Shown in pieces: positions 9,162 through 17,756 of a DNA stretch of 64,000 nt; position 1 is the first letter of the stretch, and each line of letters begins with the position of its first letter. Position numbers and translations under genes: made by a program. Under the pieces are notes generated by a model, which saw only the letters and a list, made by a program, of their open reading frames with translations, did no database searches and was not told where the DNA came from. Source of the stretch: Vibrio algicola (GTDB lineage: Bacteria > Pseudomonadota > Gammaproteobacteria > Enterobacterales > Vibrionaceae). Where the stretch lies: positions 2,170,001-2,234,000 of the forward strand of contig NZ_CP045699.1 of assembly GCF_009601765.2 (NCBI RefSeq). Direction: 5' to 3'.

Positions 9162-9962
9162 ATGCCGCATGCTAAATTGACATTGTTTCAACGATTAAAT
9201 AAATACTGGCGAGTAATTGCGACCGGCAGTTGTTTTACGATCTTTGGGATTGGCGCTCTGGCTTTGACGTTTATCGTGTTTCCGGTGATGACCGCAACCT
9301 CTCGCCACCCTAAGCAACGTGAAATACGGGTGCAAGGGATCATCAAGCACGCTTTCACCCTCTTTTGTCAAACCATGAAGTTTACGGGAGCTATTGATTA
9401 TCGCTTTGACGGTACCGACATCCTTTTACAAGATAAAAACTGTTTAATCATTGCCAATCATCCCAGTTTAATTGATTACGTGCTGATTGCCTCACGTTTA
9501 CCGCAATGTGATTGCTTGGTGAAAGCCAGTATTTGGCAAAATCCATTTATGCAAGGCATCGTCAAAGCCGCCGGCTATATTCCCAATCGTGAACCTGAAA
9601 CATTATTAGAGCAATGTAATCAGCGTTTAAATGACGGTAATGTATTATTGGTTTTTCCTGAAGGCACTCGCACCACGCCAGGACAAGCCTCGACATTACA
9701 ACGCGGCGCGGCGCAAATTGCAGTGCGCACTCAATCCGATTTACGCTTGATCCATATTACCGTCTCACCCGCTTTTTTGACCAAACAAATGAAGTGGTAT
9801 CAAGTTCCTGACGTAAAACCCTTTTTTCATATACAAGTGAAAGGTAAGATAGCCATTGATACTTTTCTTGATAACAGCGACTCACCGACCACGGCGGCAC
9901 GCCAATTGAATCGCTATTTATCGACTGCACTTTTTCCAGAAAATACTGATAATAAAAATTAA
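9162..9962 (+). CDS. Lysophospholipid acyltransferase family protein
   Basis: PlsC-type acyltransferase of 266 residues with one N-terminal membrane helix (about 18-42). The catalytic NHPSLID block (HX4D) lies near residue 105 and the FPEGTRTT block near 165, both intact. In aryl polyene loci this enzyme probably transfers the finished polyene onto a lipid acceptor at the inner membrane. That role is inferred from cluster membership. Confidence 0.9.
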   Translation: MPHAKLTLFQRLNKYWRVIATGSCFTIFGIGALALTFIVFPVMTATSRHPKQREIRVQGIIKHAFTLFCQTMKFTGAIDYRFDGTDILLQDKNCLIIANHPSLIDYVLIASRLPQCDCLVKASIWQNPFMQGIVKAAGYIPNREPETLLEQCNQRLNDGNVLLVFPEGTRTTPGQASTLQRGAAQIAVRTQSDLRLIHITVSPAFLTKQMKWYQVPDVKPFFHIQVKGKIAIDTFLDNSDSPTTAARQLNRYLSTALFPENTDNKN

Positions 9963-9997
9963 ATACTATTCATAACAATACTTTTAGGTAGGTTACT

Positions 9998-10255
9998 GTG
10001 GAACAACTACACAACGAATTAAAAACCTTAATTATCGAATCATTGAATCTTGAAGATATTCAAGTGAGCGACATCGACAGTGACGCCCCTTTATTTGGTG
10101 AAGGTTTAGGCTTGGACTCTATTGATGCACTTGAGCTTGGTCTGGCGATCAAAAAACGCTATAACGTGGTAATTGATGCCGATGATGCCAATACGCGTGA
10201 GCATTTTTCTTCGGTTGCCAATCTGGCTAAATATGTCGCAGCGAGCCAAGAGTAA
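9998..10255 (+). CDS. apeE: Acyl carrier protein 1 of the aryl polyene cluster
   Basis: 85-residue carrier protein with the phosphopantetheine attachment motif GLDSIDALEL, serine at residue 41. Acidic, with the usual four-helix length. Start codon GTG at 9998 with TAGGTAGG upstream. It pairs with a second carrier gene 55 bases downstream; in characterised aryl polyene systems the two carriers have separate roles in priming and elongation. Confidence 0.92.
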   Translation: MEQLHNELKTLIIESLNLEDIQVSDIDSDAPLFGEGLGLDSIDALELGLAIKKRYNVVIDADDANTREHFSSVANLAKYVAASQE

Positions 10256-10310
10256 GCGTGTAACTCATTCATCTTCTAACTAATCGTCTAACAATAAGCG
10301 TACTAATATT

Positions 10311-10568
10311 ATGACCGAAATGAATCGTGAAGAAGTCTTCAACAAAGTAAGGGATGCTTTTGTTGAGCTGTTTGAAATTGATGCTGATGACATCAAACCT
10401 GAATCGCAACTGTATCAAGAGCTCGACCTTGATAGCATTGATGCGGTTGATTTAGTGGTGCATCTACAAAAATTAACCGGTAAGAAGATTCAGCCTGACG
10501 AGTTTAAAGCCGTACGCAGCGTCAATGATGTGGTCGATGCTGTGGTTGAATTACTCAAGGAAAGCTGA
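10311..10568 (+). CDS. apeF: Acyl carrier protein 2 of the aryl polyene cluster
   Basis: 85 residues, attachment motif LDLDSIDAVDL with serine at residue 42. It differs clearly from the first carrier (LYQELD in place of LFGEGLG ahead of the motif), so the two are not a recent duplication. Twelve bases before the next gene, in the same operon. Confidence 0.92.
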   Translation: MTEMNREEVFNKVRDAFVELFEIDADDIKPESQLYQELDLDSIDAVDLVVHLQKLTGKKIQPDEFKAVRSVNDVVDAVVELLKES

Positions 10569-10579
10569 GTGATAACAAG

Positions 10580-11149
10580 ATGATGAAATTTCTCACCGCC
10601 TTGTCTGGATTGGTCTTATTGGCTTATCCATTGGCCGTTTATTATGGGCTAAATCGTTGGGGAATTGGCGTTATTGCCGGCTTGCTTGGGGTGTTGTTTT
10701 TAATTCGCATTATTGCCGGTAATCGTACTCGTTTAACCGAATTAAAATACATTGCTTGGTTAAGCGGTGGTGCGGGGATCATCTTAACCATTTTCGCTAC
10801 TATTTTTAAACAACAGGGCTGGTTTACCTTTTATCCCATCATTGTTAGTGCCCTAATGTTTATATTATTTGGCAGTAGCTTATGGCAAAAGCAAACCTTA
10901 GTGGAGCGTCTTGCTCGTCTGCAAGACCCTGATCTTCCTCCTAGTGGGGTGCAATATACCCGCACTGTCACTAAGGTGTGGTGTGGTTACTTTGTTTTAA
11001 ATGGCTCGATCGCACTTTACACTTGCTTTCAACCGATTGAAATTTGGATGCTTTACAATGGCCTGCTTAGCTACATTTGTGGTGGCAGTTTATTTGCTTG
11101 TGAATGGGTAGTCCGGCAGTTTGTTCAAAAAAAACATCAGCAACAGTAA
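10580..11149 (+). CDS. COG4648-like integral membrane protein of the aryl polyene cluster
   Basis: 189 residues, largely hydrophobic, with about six membrane segments (5-22, 28-45, 58-75, 82-100, 130-150, 160-178). Proteins of this type regularly sit between the carrier genes and the AMP-ligase in aryl polyene loci. No catalytic motif is visible and the function is unknown. The start shown lies 12 bases after the carrier stop; the second codon is also ATG. Confidence 0.8.
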   Translation: MMKFLTALSGLVLLAYPLAVYYGLNRWGIGVIAGLLGVLFLIRIIAGNRTRLTELKYIAWLSGGAGIILTIFATIFKQQGWFTFYPIIVSALMFILFGSSLWQKQTLVERLARLQDPDLPPSGVQYTRTVTKVWCGYFVLNGSIALYTCFQPIEIWMLYNGLLSYICGGSLFACEWVVRQFVQKKHQQQ

Positions 11150-11236
11150 CGATATAAACATAGCTTAAAATTAAACTCTAATTGATTTACCCCACTGTAA
11201 ATGACAGTGCATGGAAAGACTTAACACGGAAGCCGC

Positions 11237-12676
11237 ATGACTCAATCGCCTAGCCTATTTCAGCCTATTTATCGTTTAATGCAAGCGTCGCGTGAGCCTT
11301 CATTGGCCGTAACAGTAGGCTTAAACGATAACGATGCTTATTATGTTTGGGCTGATTTTCAATCTCATGTGGAGCAATTAACCTCTCGCTTACGTGGCGT
11401 CCCACAACAAAAATGGGCGATTTGCACTCAAGACAGTTACTGGTTTGCGGTGGCATTTATGGCGGCATGCCATGCTCAAAAGCACATCATCTTACCGGGC
11501 AATTTACAATCGGGTGCGTTGTTGGAATTATCCGATCATTTTGAGGCTTTACTGCATGATGAAGTGATTGATATTAATGCGTTCGCCGAACCATTGCTTC
11601 AATCCAGCATTAGTTTGCCCTTTAGTGACGCCAAACAAAAAACAGCTTACCCCTTTGAATTACTCGGCGACACTCCAATCACCTTGTTCACTTCAGGCTC
11701 TAGTGGCGCGCCTAAAGCCATCGAAAAAACATTAGTACTGCTTGATACCGAACTGGCGCAATTGGAGCAAACTTGGGGGCAAGAACTCAGCGGCGCTATT
11801 ATTGCTAGCACCGTCTCCCACCAGCATATTTACGGTTTATTATTTCGGGTGTTATGGCCACTGGCGGCCGGTCGTGCCTTTTATCCATACGATTGGCAAT
11901 ACCCAGAACAAATGCAACAGCACGCCTCACCCAATACGGTATTAGCCAGCAGCCCAGCGCTATTAAAGCGAGTGACTAAAGGCGAAGTGAAATCCAATTA
12001 TCGCGCTATCTTTTCATCCGGCGGTCCATTGGCTTTTGACGCTGCTCGCACTTGCTTTGAGCAATATAATCAATGGCCAAGAGAAGTACTTGGCAGTACT
12101 GAAACCGGCGGCATTTCGCATCGCCAACAAGTGAGTAATACCACACCTTGGCAAGCTTTTGATGCGATAAAAATAGAGCTTAACGCGGAAGGATGTTTAC
12201 GGATTTTATCGCCACTGGTAGACAGTCAATCTTGGTATCAAACCGCCGATCAATGTGAATTATTAAACTCGCAACAGTTTGTCTTAAAAGGTCGCGCTGA
12301 TCGTGTGGTTAAGATTGAAGAAAAACGTATCTCATTAACCGAGATCGAACGCCGCCTAAATCAACTTGACGAGGTAGCTGAAAGCGCAGTGATTGCCTTG
12401 CAAACCGAGCAACGCTTGATCACCGCTGCCGCTATTACGTTAACCACTGATGGCCTCGCCAAATTAACGCAATTAGGCAAAGGGAAGTTTTGGCTATATT
12501 TGCGCAGTGAGTTACATCAATGGATTGAACCGGTGGGCATTCCACGCCGCTTTAAAGTGGTCGATGAGATCCCGCTCAATACCCAAGGTAAACGCTTAAT
12601 CAGTAATATTGAGACTCTATTTAGCGTGCCAACCTTAACCTCAGCGCCGAGCAAGGACAAACAAAATGAAGCGTAA
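11237..12676 (+). CDS. apeH: AMP-dependent acyl-ACP/CoA ligase of the aryl polyene cluster
   Basis: Adenylates an aryl carboxylate (coumarate- or benzoate-like starter) and loads it on a carrier protein. The 479 residues contain the phosphate-binding loop LFTSGSSGAPKAIEK (near 155-169), the GSTETGGI motif (near 290) and the hinge region GRADRVVKIEEKRISL (near 355), which gives a complete though short ANL-family enzyme. Its stop overlaps the dehydratase start by 11 bases. The substrate is inferred from the ammonia-lyase in the same operon. Confidence 0.9.
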   Translation: MTQSPSLFQPIYRLMQASREPSLAVTVGLNDNDAYYVWADFQSHVEQLTSRLRGVPQQKWAICTQDSYWFAVAFMAACHAQKHIILPGNLQSGALLELSDHFEALLHDEVIDINAFAEPLLQSSISLPFSDAKQKTAYPFELLGDTPITLFTSGSSGAPKAIEKTLVLLDTELAQLEQTWGQELSGAIIASTVSHQHIYGLLFRVLWPLAAGRAFYPYDWQYPEQMQQHASPNTVLASSPALLKRVTKGEVKSNYRAIFSSGGPLAFDAARTCFEQYNQWPREVLGSTETGGISHRQQVSNTTPWQAFDAIKIELNAEGCLRILSPLVDSQSWYQTADQCELLNSQQFVLKGRADRVVKIEEKRISLTEIERRLNQLDEVAESAVIALQTEQRLITAAAITLTTDGLAKLTQLGKGKFWLYLRSELHQWIEPVGIPRRFKVVDEIPLNTQGKRLISNIETLFSVPTLTSAPSKDKQNEA

Positions 12677-13061
12677 ACCTAGCATCCTCAGCCAGCAAAT
12701 TAGCCAAACTCATCCGGCGCAAATTACCGCCATATTAGATTTACATGTCGAGGCTGAGATTGAAGATTTTAAAGGTCATTTTCCGGTTTATTCGTTATTA
12801 CCCGGCGTCACTCAAGTCGATTGGGCGATCTATTTTGCTCAACAATTACTCGCCACGCCAAGTGACTTTAAAGGCATGGAAGTAATTAAGTTCCAACAGC
12901 CAATCTTAAAAGATAGCCAAGTGACGCTTACGCTAGATTGGCATAGTGATAAACAAAAATTGTATTTCTCATATACTTCGCCTGATACCGTTCACTCGGA
13001 TACATCAACAAGTGAAAGCAGCCTCGTTACCCATTCATCGGGTCGTATTTTGTTAGGTTAA
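12666..13061 (+). CDS. apeI: ApeI-family hotdog dehydratase
   Basis: 131-residue single-hotdog protein with the FabA/FabZ-like stretch FKGHFPVYSLLPGVTQVDW (residues about 36-54), the His-containing active-site segment. It removes water from the 3-hydroxyacyl carrier intermediate during each polyene extension. Translation is coupled to the ligase by an 11-base overlap. The tail is Ser/Thr-rich and loosely conserved. Confidence 0.88.
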   Translation: MKRKPSILSQQISQTHPAQITAILDLHVEAEIEDFKGHFPVYSLLPGVTQVDWAIYFAQQLLATPSDFKGMEVIKFQQPILKDSQVTLTLDWHSDKQKLYFSYTSPDTVHSDTSTSESSLVTHSSGRILLG

Positions 13062-13130
13062 TTTTACGTTTCATTTATGCTTAGGTTATTGCTTGTGTCA
13101 CTTTAAAGGATTAAGGAAACGATTATCAGT

Positions 13131-14930
13131 ATGAGCACATTTTCACCCTGCTTTTTGATCCCCTGTTATAACCACGGCCAAACGATGGCAGCGGTAGTGG
13201 CATCATTGCAGGTGTTTAATTTCCCAATTCTTATCGTCGATGATGGCAGTGATAACAACACCAAACAGGTGCTCGAGGCATTACAAACTCAACCTGACGT
13301 TCAACTGATCACGCTAGCAAAAAATCAAGGCAAAGGTGGCGCGGTGATGGCGGGTATGCGCCTGGCCCATCAGCAAGGCTTTAGTCATGCTCTGCAAATC
13401 GACGCCGATGGTCAGCATGATATTGAAGCGATACCAAGATTAATTGCCGCGTCGAAACAGCAACCGCTGCATTTGATTTCAGGCAAACCTGTCTATGATG
13501 ATTCGGTGCCAAAATCGCGTTTATATGGCCGTTATGCCACTCATATCTGGGTATGGATTGAAACACTATCGCTGGAAATAAAAGACAGCATGTGTGGTTT
13601 TCGCTCCTACCCACTGGCGGTCACGATTAAAGTTATTGATCATTATTCGATTGGCTCGCGCATGGATTTTGACAGTGAAATATTAGTCAAATTGTATTGG
13701 GAAGGGATGCATTTTCACTTTATTGATACCCGCGTGTTTTACCCTGAAGGTGGCATTTCTCACTTTGATGCCTTGCATGACAATATTCGTATCAGCAAAA
13801 TGCACACTCGTTTATTCTTTGGCATGTTGCCACGCATACCGAAATTAATTAAACGTCATTTCCCCTCTCAAGCCACAAATCCTGAGGCGCAACCAATCGC
13901 TTCTCAGCCACATTGGGCCAAAAGGAAAGAACGCGGCACTGTGATTGGGATTAAGTTATTGATGGCAGTGTATTCGCTATTTGGGCGACGATTTTTTACC
14001 GCTATTCTCAAGTTAGTGATGCGTTACTACCACCGTACTGGTAAGCAAGCTCGCCAAGCATCCGAGCAGTATTTACAACAAGTACAAGCCTATGCACAGC
14101 AACATGATCTCGCCGTAAATACGCCCGTTTCTAGCTATCAACATTTGCTTTCTTTTGGCCAAACGATGCTAGATAAATTAGCCGGTTGGCGCGGCGATAT
14201 TAATACTGGCGATCTCACCGTACATGGGCAGCAACATTTTGATCAGGTGATCAACGCCAAACAAGGCATCGTCATTCTAGGCTCGCATTTAGGAAATTTA
14301 GAACTGTGCCGCGCATTAGGTCAATCGCGCAATAAAGTCACCATAAATGCTTTAGTCTTTACCGAGCATGCAGAGCGTTTTAACAATGTGATGAAGGCGG
14401 TCAATCCTGACTCTTCAATTCATCTTATTCAAGTCAATAGCATGGGGCCGGATACCGCCATTTTATTACAGCAAAAACTCGAACAAGGCGAATGGATTGT
14501 GATTGTTGGCGACCGTACTTCGACCACCAAAGAACAACGGGTAGTCTGGGCCGATTTCTTAGGCAAACCAGCCCCCTTTCCCCAAGGTCCGTTTTTGTTG
14601 GCCACCATACTTGCCGCGCCAGTGTATTTATTATTTGGCCTACGAGATGAAACTCATACCGGCAAAAGACCGCATTTTGATGTCTATTTCGAACCTTTTA
14701 ATCAGCAAATCAAATTACCCCGCAAACAACGTACTCAAGCGATGCAAGCTTTAGTACAACAGTATGCCAATCGCTTACAGCACTTCACGCTACAAGCGCC
14801 TTTGCAGTGGTATAACTTTTTTAATTTTTGGCAATTAAGTGGCGAAGCGGAAAATAAAACCCGCTCATCATTTAATTCACCTAATCAATCTAACTCGAGT
14901 GAGCAGCATGACAACTCAGAATCTAAATAA
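13131..14930 (+). CDS. Family 2 glycosyltransferase fused to LpxL-type acyltransferase
   Basis: Two enzymes in one chain of 599 residues. Residues 5-235 are a GT-A glycosyltransferase of the polyprenol-phosphate type: PCYNHGQ at 11-17, VDDGSDN at 37-43, DADGQHD at 91-97. Residues about 290-565 are a lipid A-type acyltransferase with GSHLGNLEL (HX4E, near 383) and VGDRTS. In aryl polyene loci the fusion is thought to add a sugar and an acyl group to the product or its lipid anchor. The Ser/Asn-rich C-terminus overlaps the ammonia-lyase start by 23 bases. Confidence 0.9.
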   Translation: MSTFSPCFLIPCYNHGQTMAAVVASLQVFNFPILIVDDGSDNNTKQVLEALQTQPDVQLITLAKNQGKGGAVMAGMRLAHQQGFSHALQIDADGQHDIEAIPRLIAASKQQPLHLISGKPVYDDSVPKSRLYGRYATHIWVWIETLSLEIKDSMCGFRSYPLAVTIKVIDHYSIGSRMDFDSEILVKLYWEGMHFHFIDTRVFYPEGGISHFDALHDNIRISKMHTRLFFGMLPRIPKLIKRHFPSQATNPEAQPIASQPHWAKRKERGTVIGIKLLMAVYSLFGRRFFTAILKLVMRYYHRTGKQARQASEQYLQQVQAYAQQHDLAVNTPVSSYQHLLSFGQTMLDKLAGWRGDINTGDLTVHGQQHFDQVINAKQGIVILGSHLGNLELCRALGQSRNKVTINALVFTEHAERFNNVMKAVNPDSSIHLIQVNSMGPDTAILLQQKLEQGEWIVIVGDRTSTTKEQRVVWADFLGKPAPFPQGPFLLATILAAPVYLLFGLRDETHTGKRPHFDVYFEPFNQQIKLPRKQRTQAMQALVQQYANRLQHFTLQAPLQWYNFFNFWQLSGEAENKTRSSFNSPNQSNSSEQHDNSESK

Positions 14931-16458
14931 TCAAACGATTACCTTTGGCGCGCAGCGTCTGACCATTGAAGATGTGATGAACATTGCTCAAGGCAGCCAA
15001 GCGCAAATGAACCAGACCGATGCTTTCACCTGTAAGATAGACCGCAGCGTAGCGTTTCTTGAGCGTTTATTAAAAGAAGAAGGCGTGATCTATGGCGTGA
15101 CCACAGGCTATGGTGATTCGTGCACCGTGGCGATCCCAATGAACTTGGTGGATGAACTGCCGCTGCACTTAACTCGTTTTCACGGCTGTGGCTTAGGTGA
15201 GCATTTAGATCAGCAACAAGCACGCGCAGTACTGGCTACTCGTTTGTGCTCGTTATCTCAAGGCATGTCTGGCGTGACCCATGATCTTCTTAACCAAATC
15301 GTTACTTTGATCAATCAAGGGATCACCCCAATGATCCCACAAGAAGGATCCGTCGGCGCCAGTGGCGATCTCACCCCGCTTTCTTATTTAGCCGCGGTAC
15401 TGATCGGCGAGCGTGAAGTGTTATACCAAGGCAAAGTACGTCCAACCGCTGAGGTGTTTGCCGAGTTAAATATTCAACCGATCAAGCTCAAGCCCAAAGA
15501 AGGGTTAGCTTTAATGAACGGCACTTCGGTGATGACCGCATTGGCGTGTATAGCTTTTAAACGCGCGGAATATTTAGCTCAAATGGCAACTAAAATTACC
15601 GCAATGGTTTCGCTCGGTATGCAAGGTAATGACTTCCATTTTGATGAAGCCTTATTTGCGGTCAAGCCCCACCAAGGACAACAACAAATTGCGGCATGGT
15701 TGCGCTCAGATCTACAAGCAGAGCGCCCACCAAGCAACAGTGATCGTCTGCAAGATCGTTATTCTCTACGTTGCGCGCCGCATGTGATTGGCGTATTACA
15801 AGATACCCTACCGTGGTTGCGTCAGATGATCGAAAACGAACTTAACAGCGCTAACGATAATCCTATTATTGATGGTGATAACGAACGGGTGCTGCACGGT
15901 GGCCATTTCTATGGTGGTCATATTGCCATGGCGATGGATACCTTAAAAACTGCGGTCGCCAATATTGCTGATTTACTTGATCGTCAAATGGCGCAATTGA
16001 TGGATTACAAATTCAATAACGGTTTACCTTTTAACTTAACTGGTGCAACTGGTGAGCGTAAACCGATTAATCATGGCTTTAAAGCGGTACAAATTGGCAT
16101 TTCAGCGTGGACCGCAGAAGCGTTAAAAAATACCATGCCGGCCAGTGTGTTCTCGCGCTCAACCGAGTGTCACAATCAAGATAAAGTCAGCATGGGCACG
16201 ATTTCTTCTCGTGATTGTTTACGCGTGTTGCAATTAACCGAACAAGTGACTTCAGCGTCTTTACTGGCTGCGACTCAAGCGATTGAACTGCGCAAACGCA
16301 ATAATGAACTCGACCACCAGCATTTTAGCCCTGCGCTTAAAGCGATGATGGAAGCGGTACAAGCTGAGTTTGAATTTGTCGAAGAAGATCGACCTTTAGA
16401 AGCGGATTTACGCAAATTTGTCGCTAAGATCCAACAGCAACAATGGCCGTTATATTAA
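14908..16458 (+). CDS. Aromatic amino acid ammonia-lyase (HAL/TAL-like)
   Basis: Makes the unsaturated aryl acid starter, most likely 4-coumarate from tyrosine, by non-oxidative loss of ammonia. The 517 residues keep the catalytic Tyr62 (VIYGVTTGYGD) and the Ala-Ser-Gly triad at 151-153 (GSVGASGDL) that cyclises into the MIO cofactor, plus MNGTSVMTA and YSLRCAPHV. The residue pair that sets substrate choice in tyrosine lyases reads Phe91-His92, which is neither the classical His-Leu of TAL nor Ser-His of histidine lyase, so the substrate is uncertain. The ATG at 14908 is chosen over 14839 because it matches the family N-terminus; overlap with the upstream gene is 23 bases. Confidence 0.9.
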   Translation: MTTQNLNNQTITFGAQRLTIEDVMNIAQGSQAQMNQTDAFTCKIDRSVAFLERLLKEEGVIYGVTTGYGDSCTVAIPMNLVDELPLHLTRFHGCGLGEHLDQQQARAVLATRLCSLSQGMSGVTHDLLNQIVTLINQGITPMIPQEGSVGASGDLTPLSYLAAVLIGEREVLYQGKVRPTAEVFAELNIQPIKLKPKEGLALMNGTSVMTALACIAFKRAEYLAQMATKITAMVSLGMQGNDFHFDEALFAVKPHQGQQQIAAWLRSDLQAERPPSNSDRLQDRYSLRCAPHVIGVLQDTLPWLRQMIENELNSANDNPIIDGDNERVLHGGHFYGGHIAMAMDTLKTAVANIADLLDRQMAQLMDYKFNNGLPFNLTGATGERKPINHGFKAVQIGISAWTAEALKNTMPASVFSRSTECHNQDKVSMGTISSRDCLRVLQLTEQVTSASLLAATQAIELRKRNNELDHQHFSPALKAMMEAVQAEFEFVEEDRPLEADLRKFVAKIQQQQWPLY

Positions 16459-16669
16459 TAGCATCGGAATTAAGTTGAACCGATTAAAAGCTCTATCTAT
16501 GTTATCTATAGAGAAAAGTGTTAAAAGTGCATGGACGCTCTTTTCCAAGTGCCCATGGATAGTTTAAACGTCTTTTCGGAATGGATAATCTTGGTTAGAC
16601 GCTTAACCAAGATTGGCATCACTAATGATTAAACCATCAATCGAACCCATCACTAATAATGAGTACGTT

Positions 16670-17095
16670 ATGACTGAAAAAACTCTCTCTGCCAGCGTGA
16701 TCATGACGCCTTCTTTTCAAGATGCCGATCCTATGGGCGTGGTGTATCACGGTAATTACTTTCGCTTTTTTGAAGAGGCGCGCCGAGTGATGCTCGATAA
16801 GATTGGTTATAACTATCGCGCCATGGAAGCCTCTGGTTATATGTGGCCGATTATTGATGTTAGAGTGAAATACATTAAGCCGATCCCATTTGATCTCAGC
16901 GTACGAGTTGAAGCGAAACTGACCGAGTGGGAGAACCGTTTAAAAGTGGATTATGTGATTTATAATGCCGAAAGCGGTGTTCGTCTCACCAAAGGCTACA
17001 CTATGCAAGTAGCAGTCGATATGCAGAGCGAAGAAATGTGTTTCGCCTCTCCCAAAGCCTTTACCGACAAACTGGAGATCTGGCATGCGCAATAA
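16670..17095 (+). CDS. apeK: Acyl-CoA/ACP thioesterase, 4HBT hotdog family
   Basis: 141-residue hotdog thioesterase with the signature DADPMGVVYHGNYFRFFEEAR near residues 18-38, whose Asp and His/Asn surround the thioester. It probably trims or releases acyl chains from the carrier. Start choice: the ATG at 16670 has GAG six bases upstream and gives the family N-terminus; an in-frame start at 16613 would add 19 unlike residues. About 210 bases without a gene precede it, so an internal promoter is possible. The stop overlaps the next start by 11 bases. Confidence 0.87.
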   Translation: MTEKTLSASVIMTPSFQDADPMGVVYHGNYFRFFEEARRVMLDKIGYNYRAMEASGYMWPIIDVRVKYIKPIPFDLSVRVEAKLTEWENRLKVDYVIYNAESGVRLTKGYTMQVAVDMQSEEMCFASPKAFTDKLEIWHAQ

Positions 17096-17711
17096 GATCG
17101 GTTTATTACTGCAATCTGTACTGATCTTAATGATCAGTTTAATGACGATCCCCGCTCAGGCGATCACGCTTGATCAATTACAAACCAAACTGGCGCAACA
17201 TCCAATTGTGCGAGGCGATTTTACTCAAACTCGCAGCATGAAGATGTTTGATGCGCCTTTAGAGTCAAGTGGTCAATTTTTACTGTCGGAGAAACAAGGT
17301 TTATGGTGGCAACAAAGCCAACCTTTTCCGGTCTCTTTAGTGCTGACACAAGATAAGCTTAGCCAAAAAATGGCCGATCAACCAGCTCAAGTGTTAGCCA
17401 AAAAAGATAACCCAATGGTGTTTTACTTTAGCCATATCTTTTTATCTTTATTCCAAGGCGACACCAAAACTCTAACCGAGCAATTCAAGTTAGATCTCAG
17501 CTCTAACGATAAGCATTGGACGTTAGTGCTCACCCCTAAAGCGGCGCCATTAAATAAGGTGTTCGCCAGCATTACGATTCAAGGCGGCGATTATATTGAT
17601 TCGGTGTTATTACAAGAAGTTCGAGGTGATAAATCCGATATGCAATTTAGCCAACAAACCAATCAACCCAATGCCCTTAACCCCACAGAGCAAGACGCAT
17701 TTCGTTTTTAA
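17085..17711 (+). CDS. LolA-related outer-membrane lipoprotein carrier-like protein
   Basis: Secreted 208-residue protein with a signal peptide (hydrophobic core 6-22, cleavage after PAQA near residue 26) and a LolA-like fold: FTQTRSMKMFDAPLESSGQFLLSEKQGLWW near 45-75. In aryl polyene loci it is thought to chaperone the lipid-linked pigment across the periplasm, together with the MMPL exporter and the lipoprotein that follow. Overlaps the thioesterase by 11 bases. Confidence 0.88.
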   Translation: MRNKIGLLLQSVLILMISLMTIPAQAITLDQLQTKLAQHPIVRGDFTQTRSMKMFDAPLESSGQFLLSEKQGLWWQQSQPFPVSLVLTQDKLSQKMADQPAQVLAKKDNPMVFYFSHIFLSLFQGDTKTLTEQFKLDLSSNDKHWTLVLTPKAAPLNKVFASITIQGGDYIDSVLLQEVRGDKSDMQFSQQTNQPNALNPTEQDAFRF

Positions 17712-17756
17712 TCACCTTTATTTTTAAACACTTTATACTTAGAGAGTAAATCAGTA

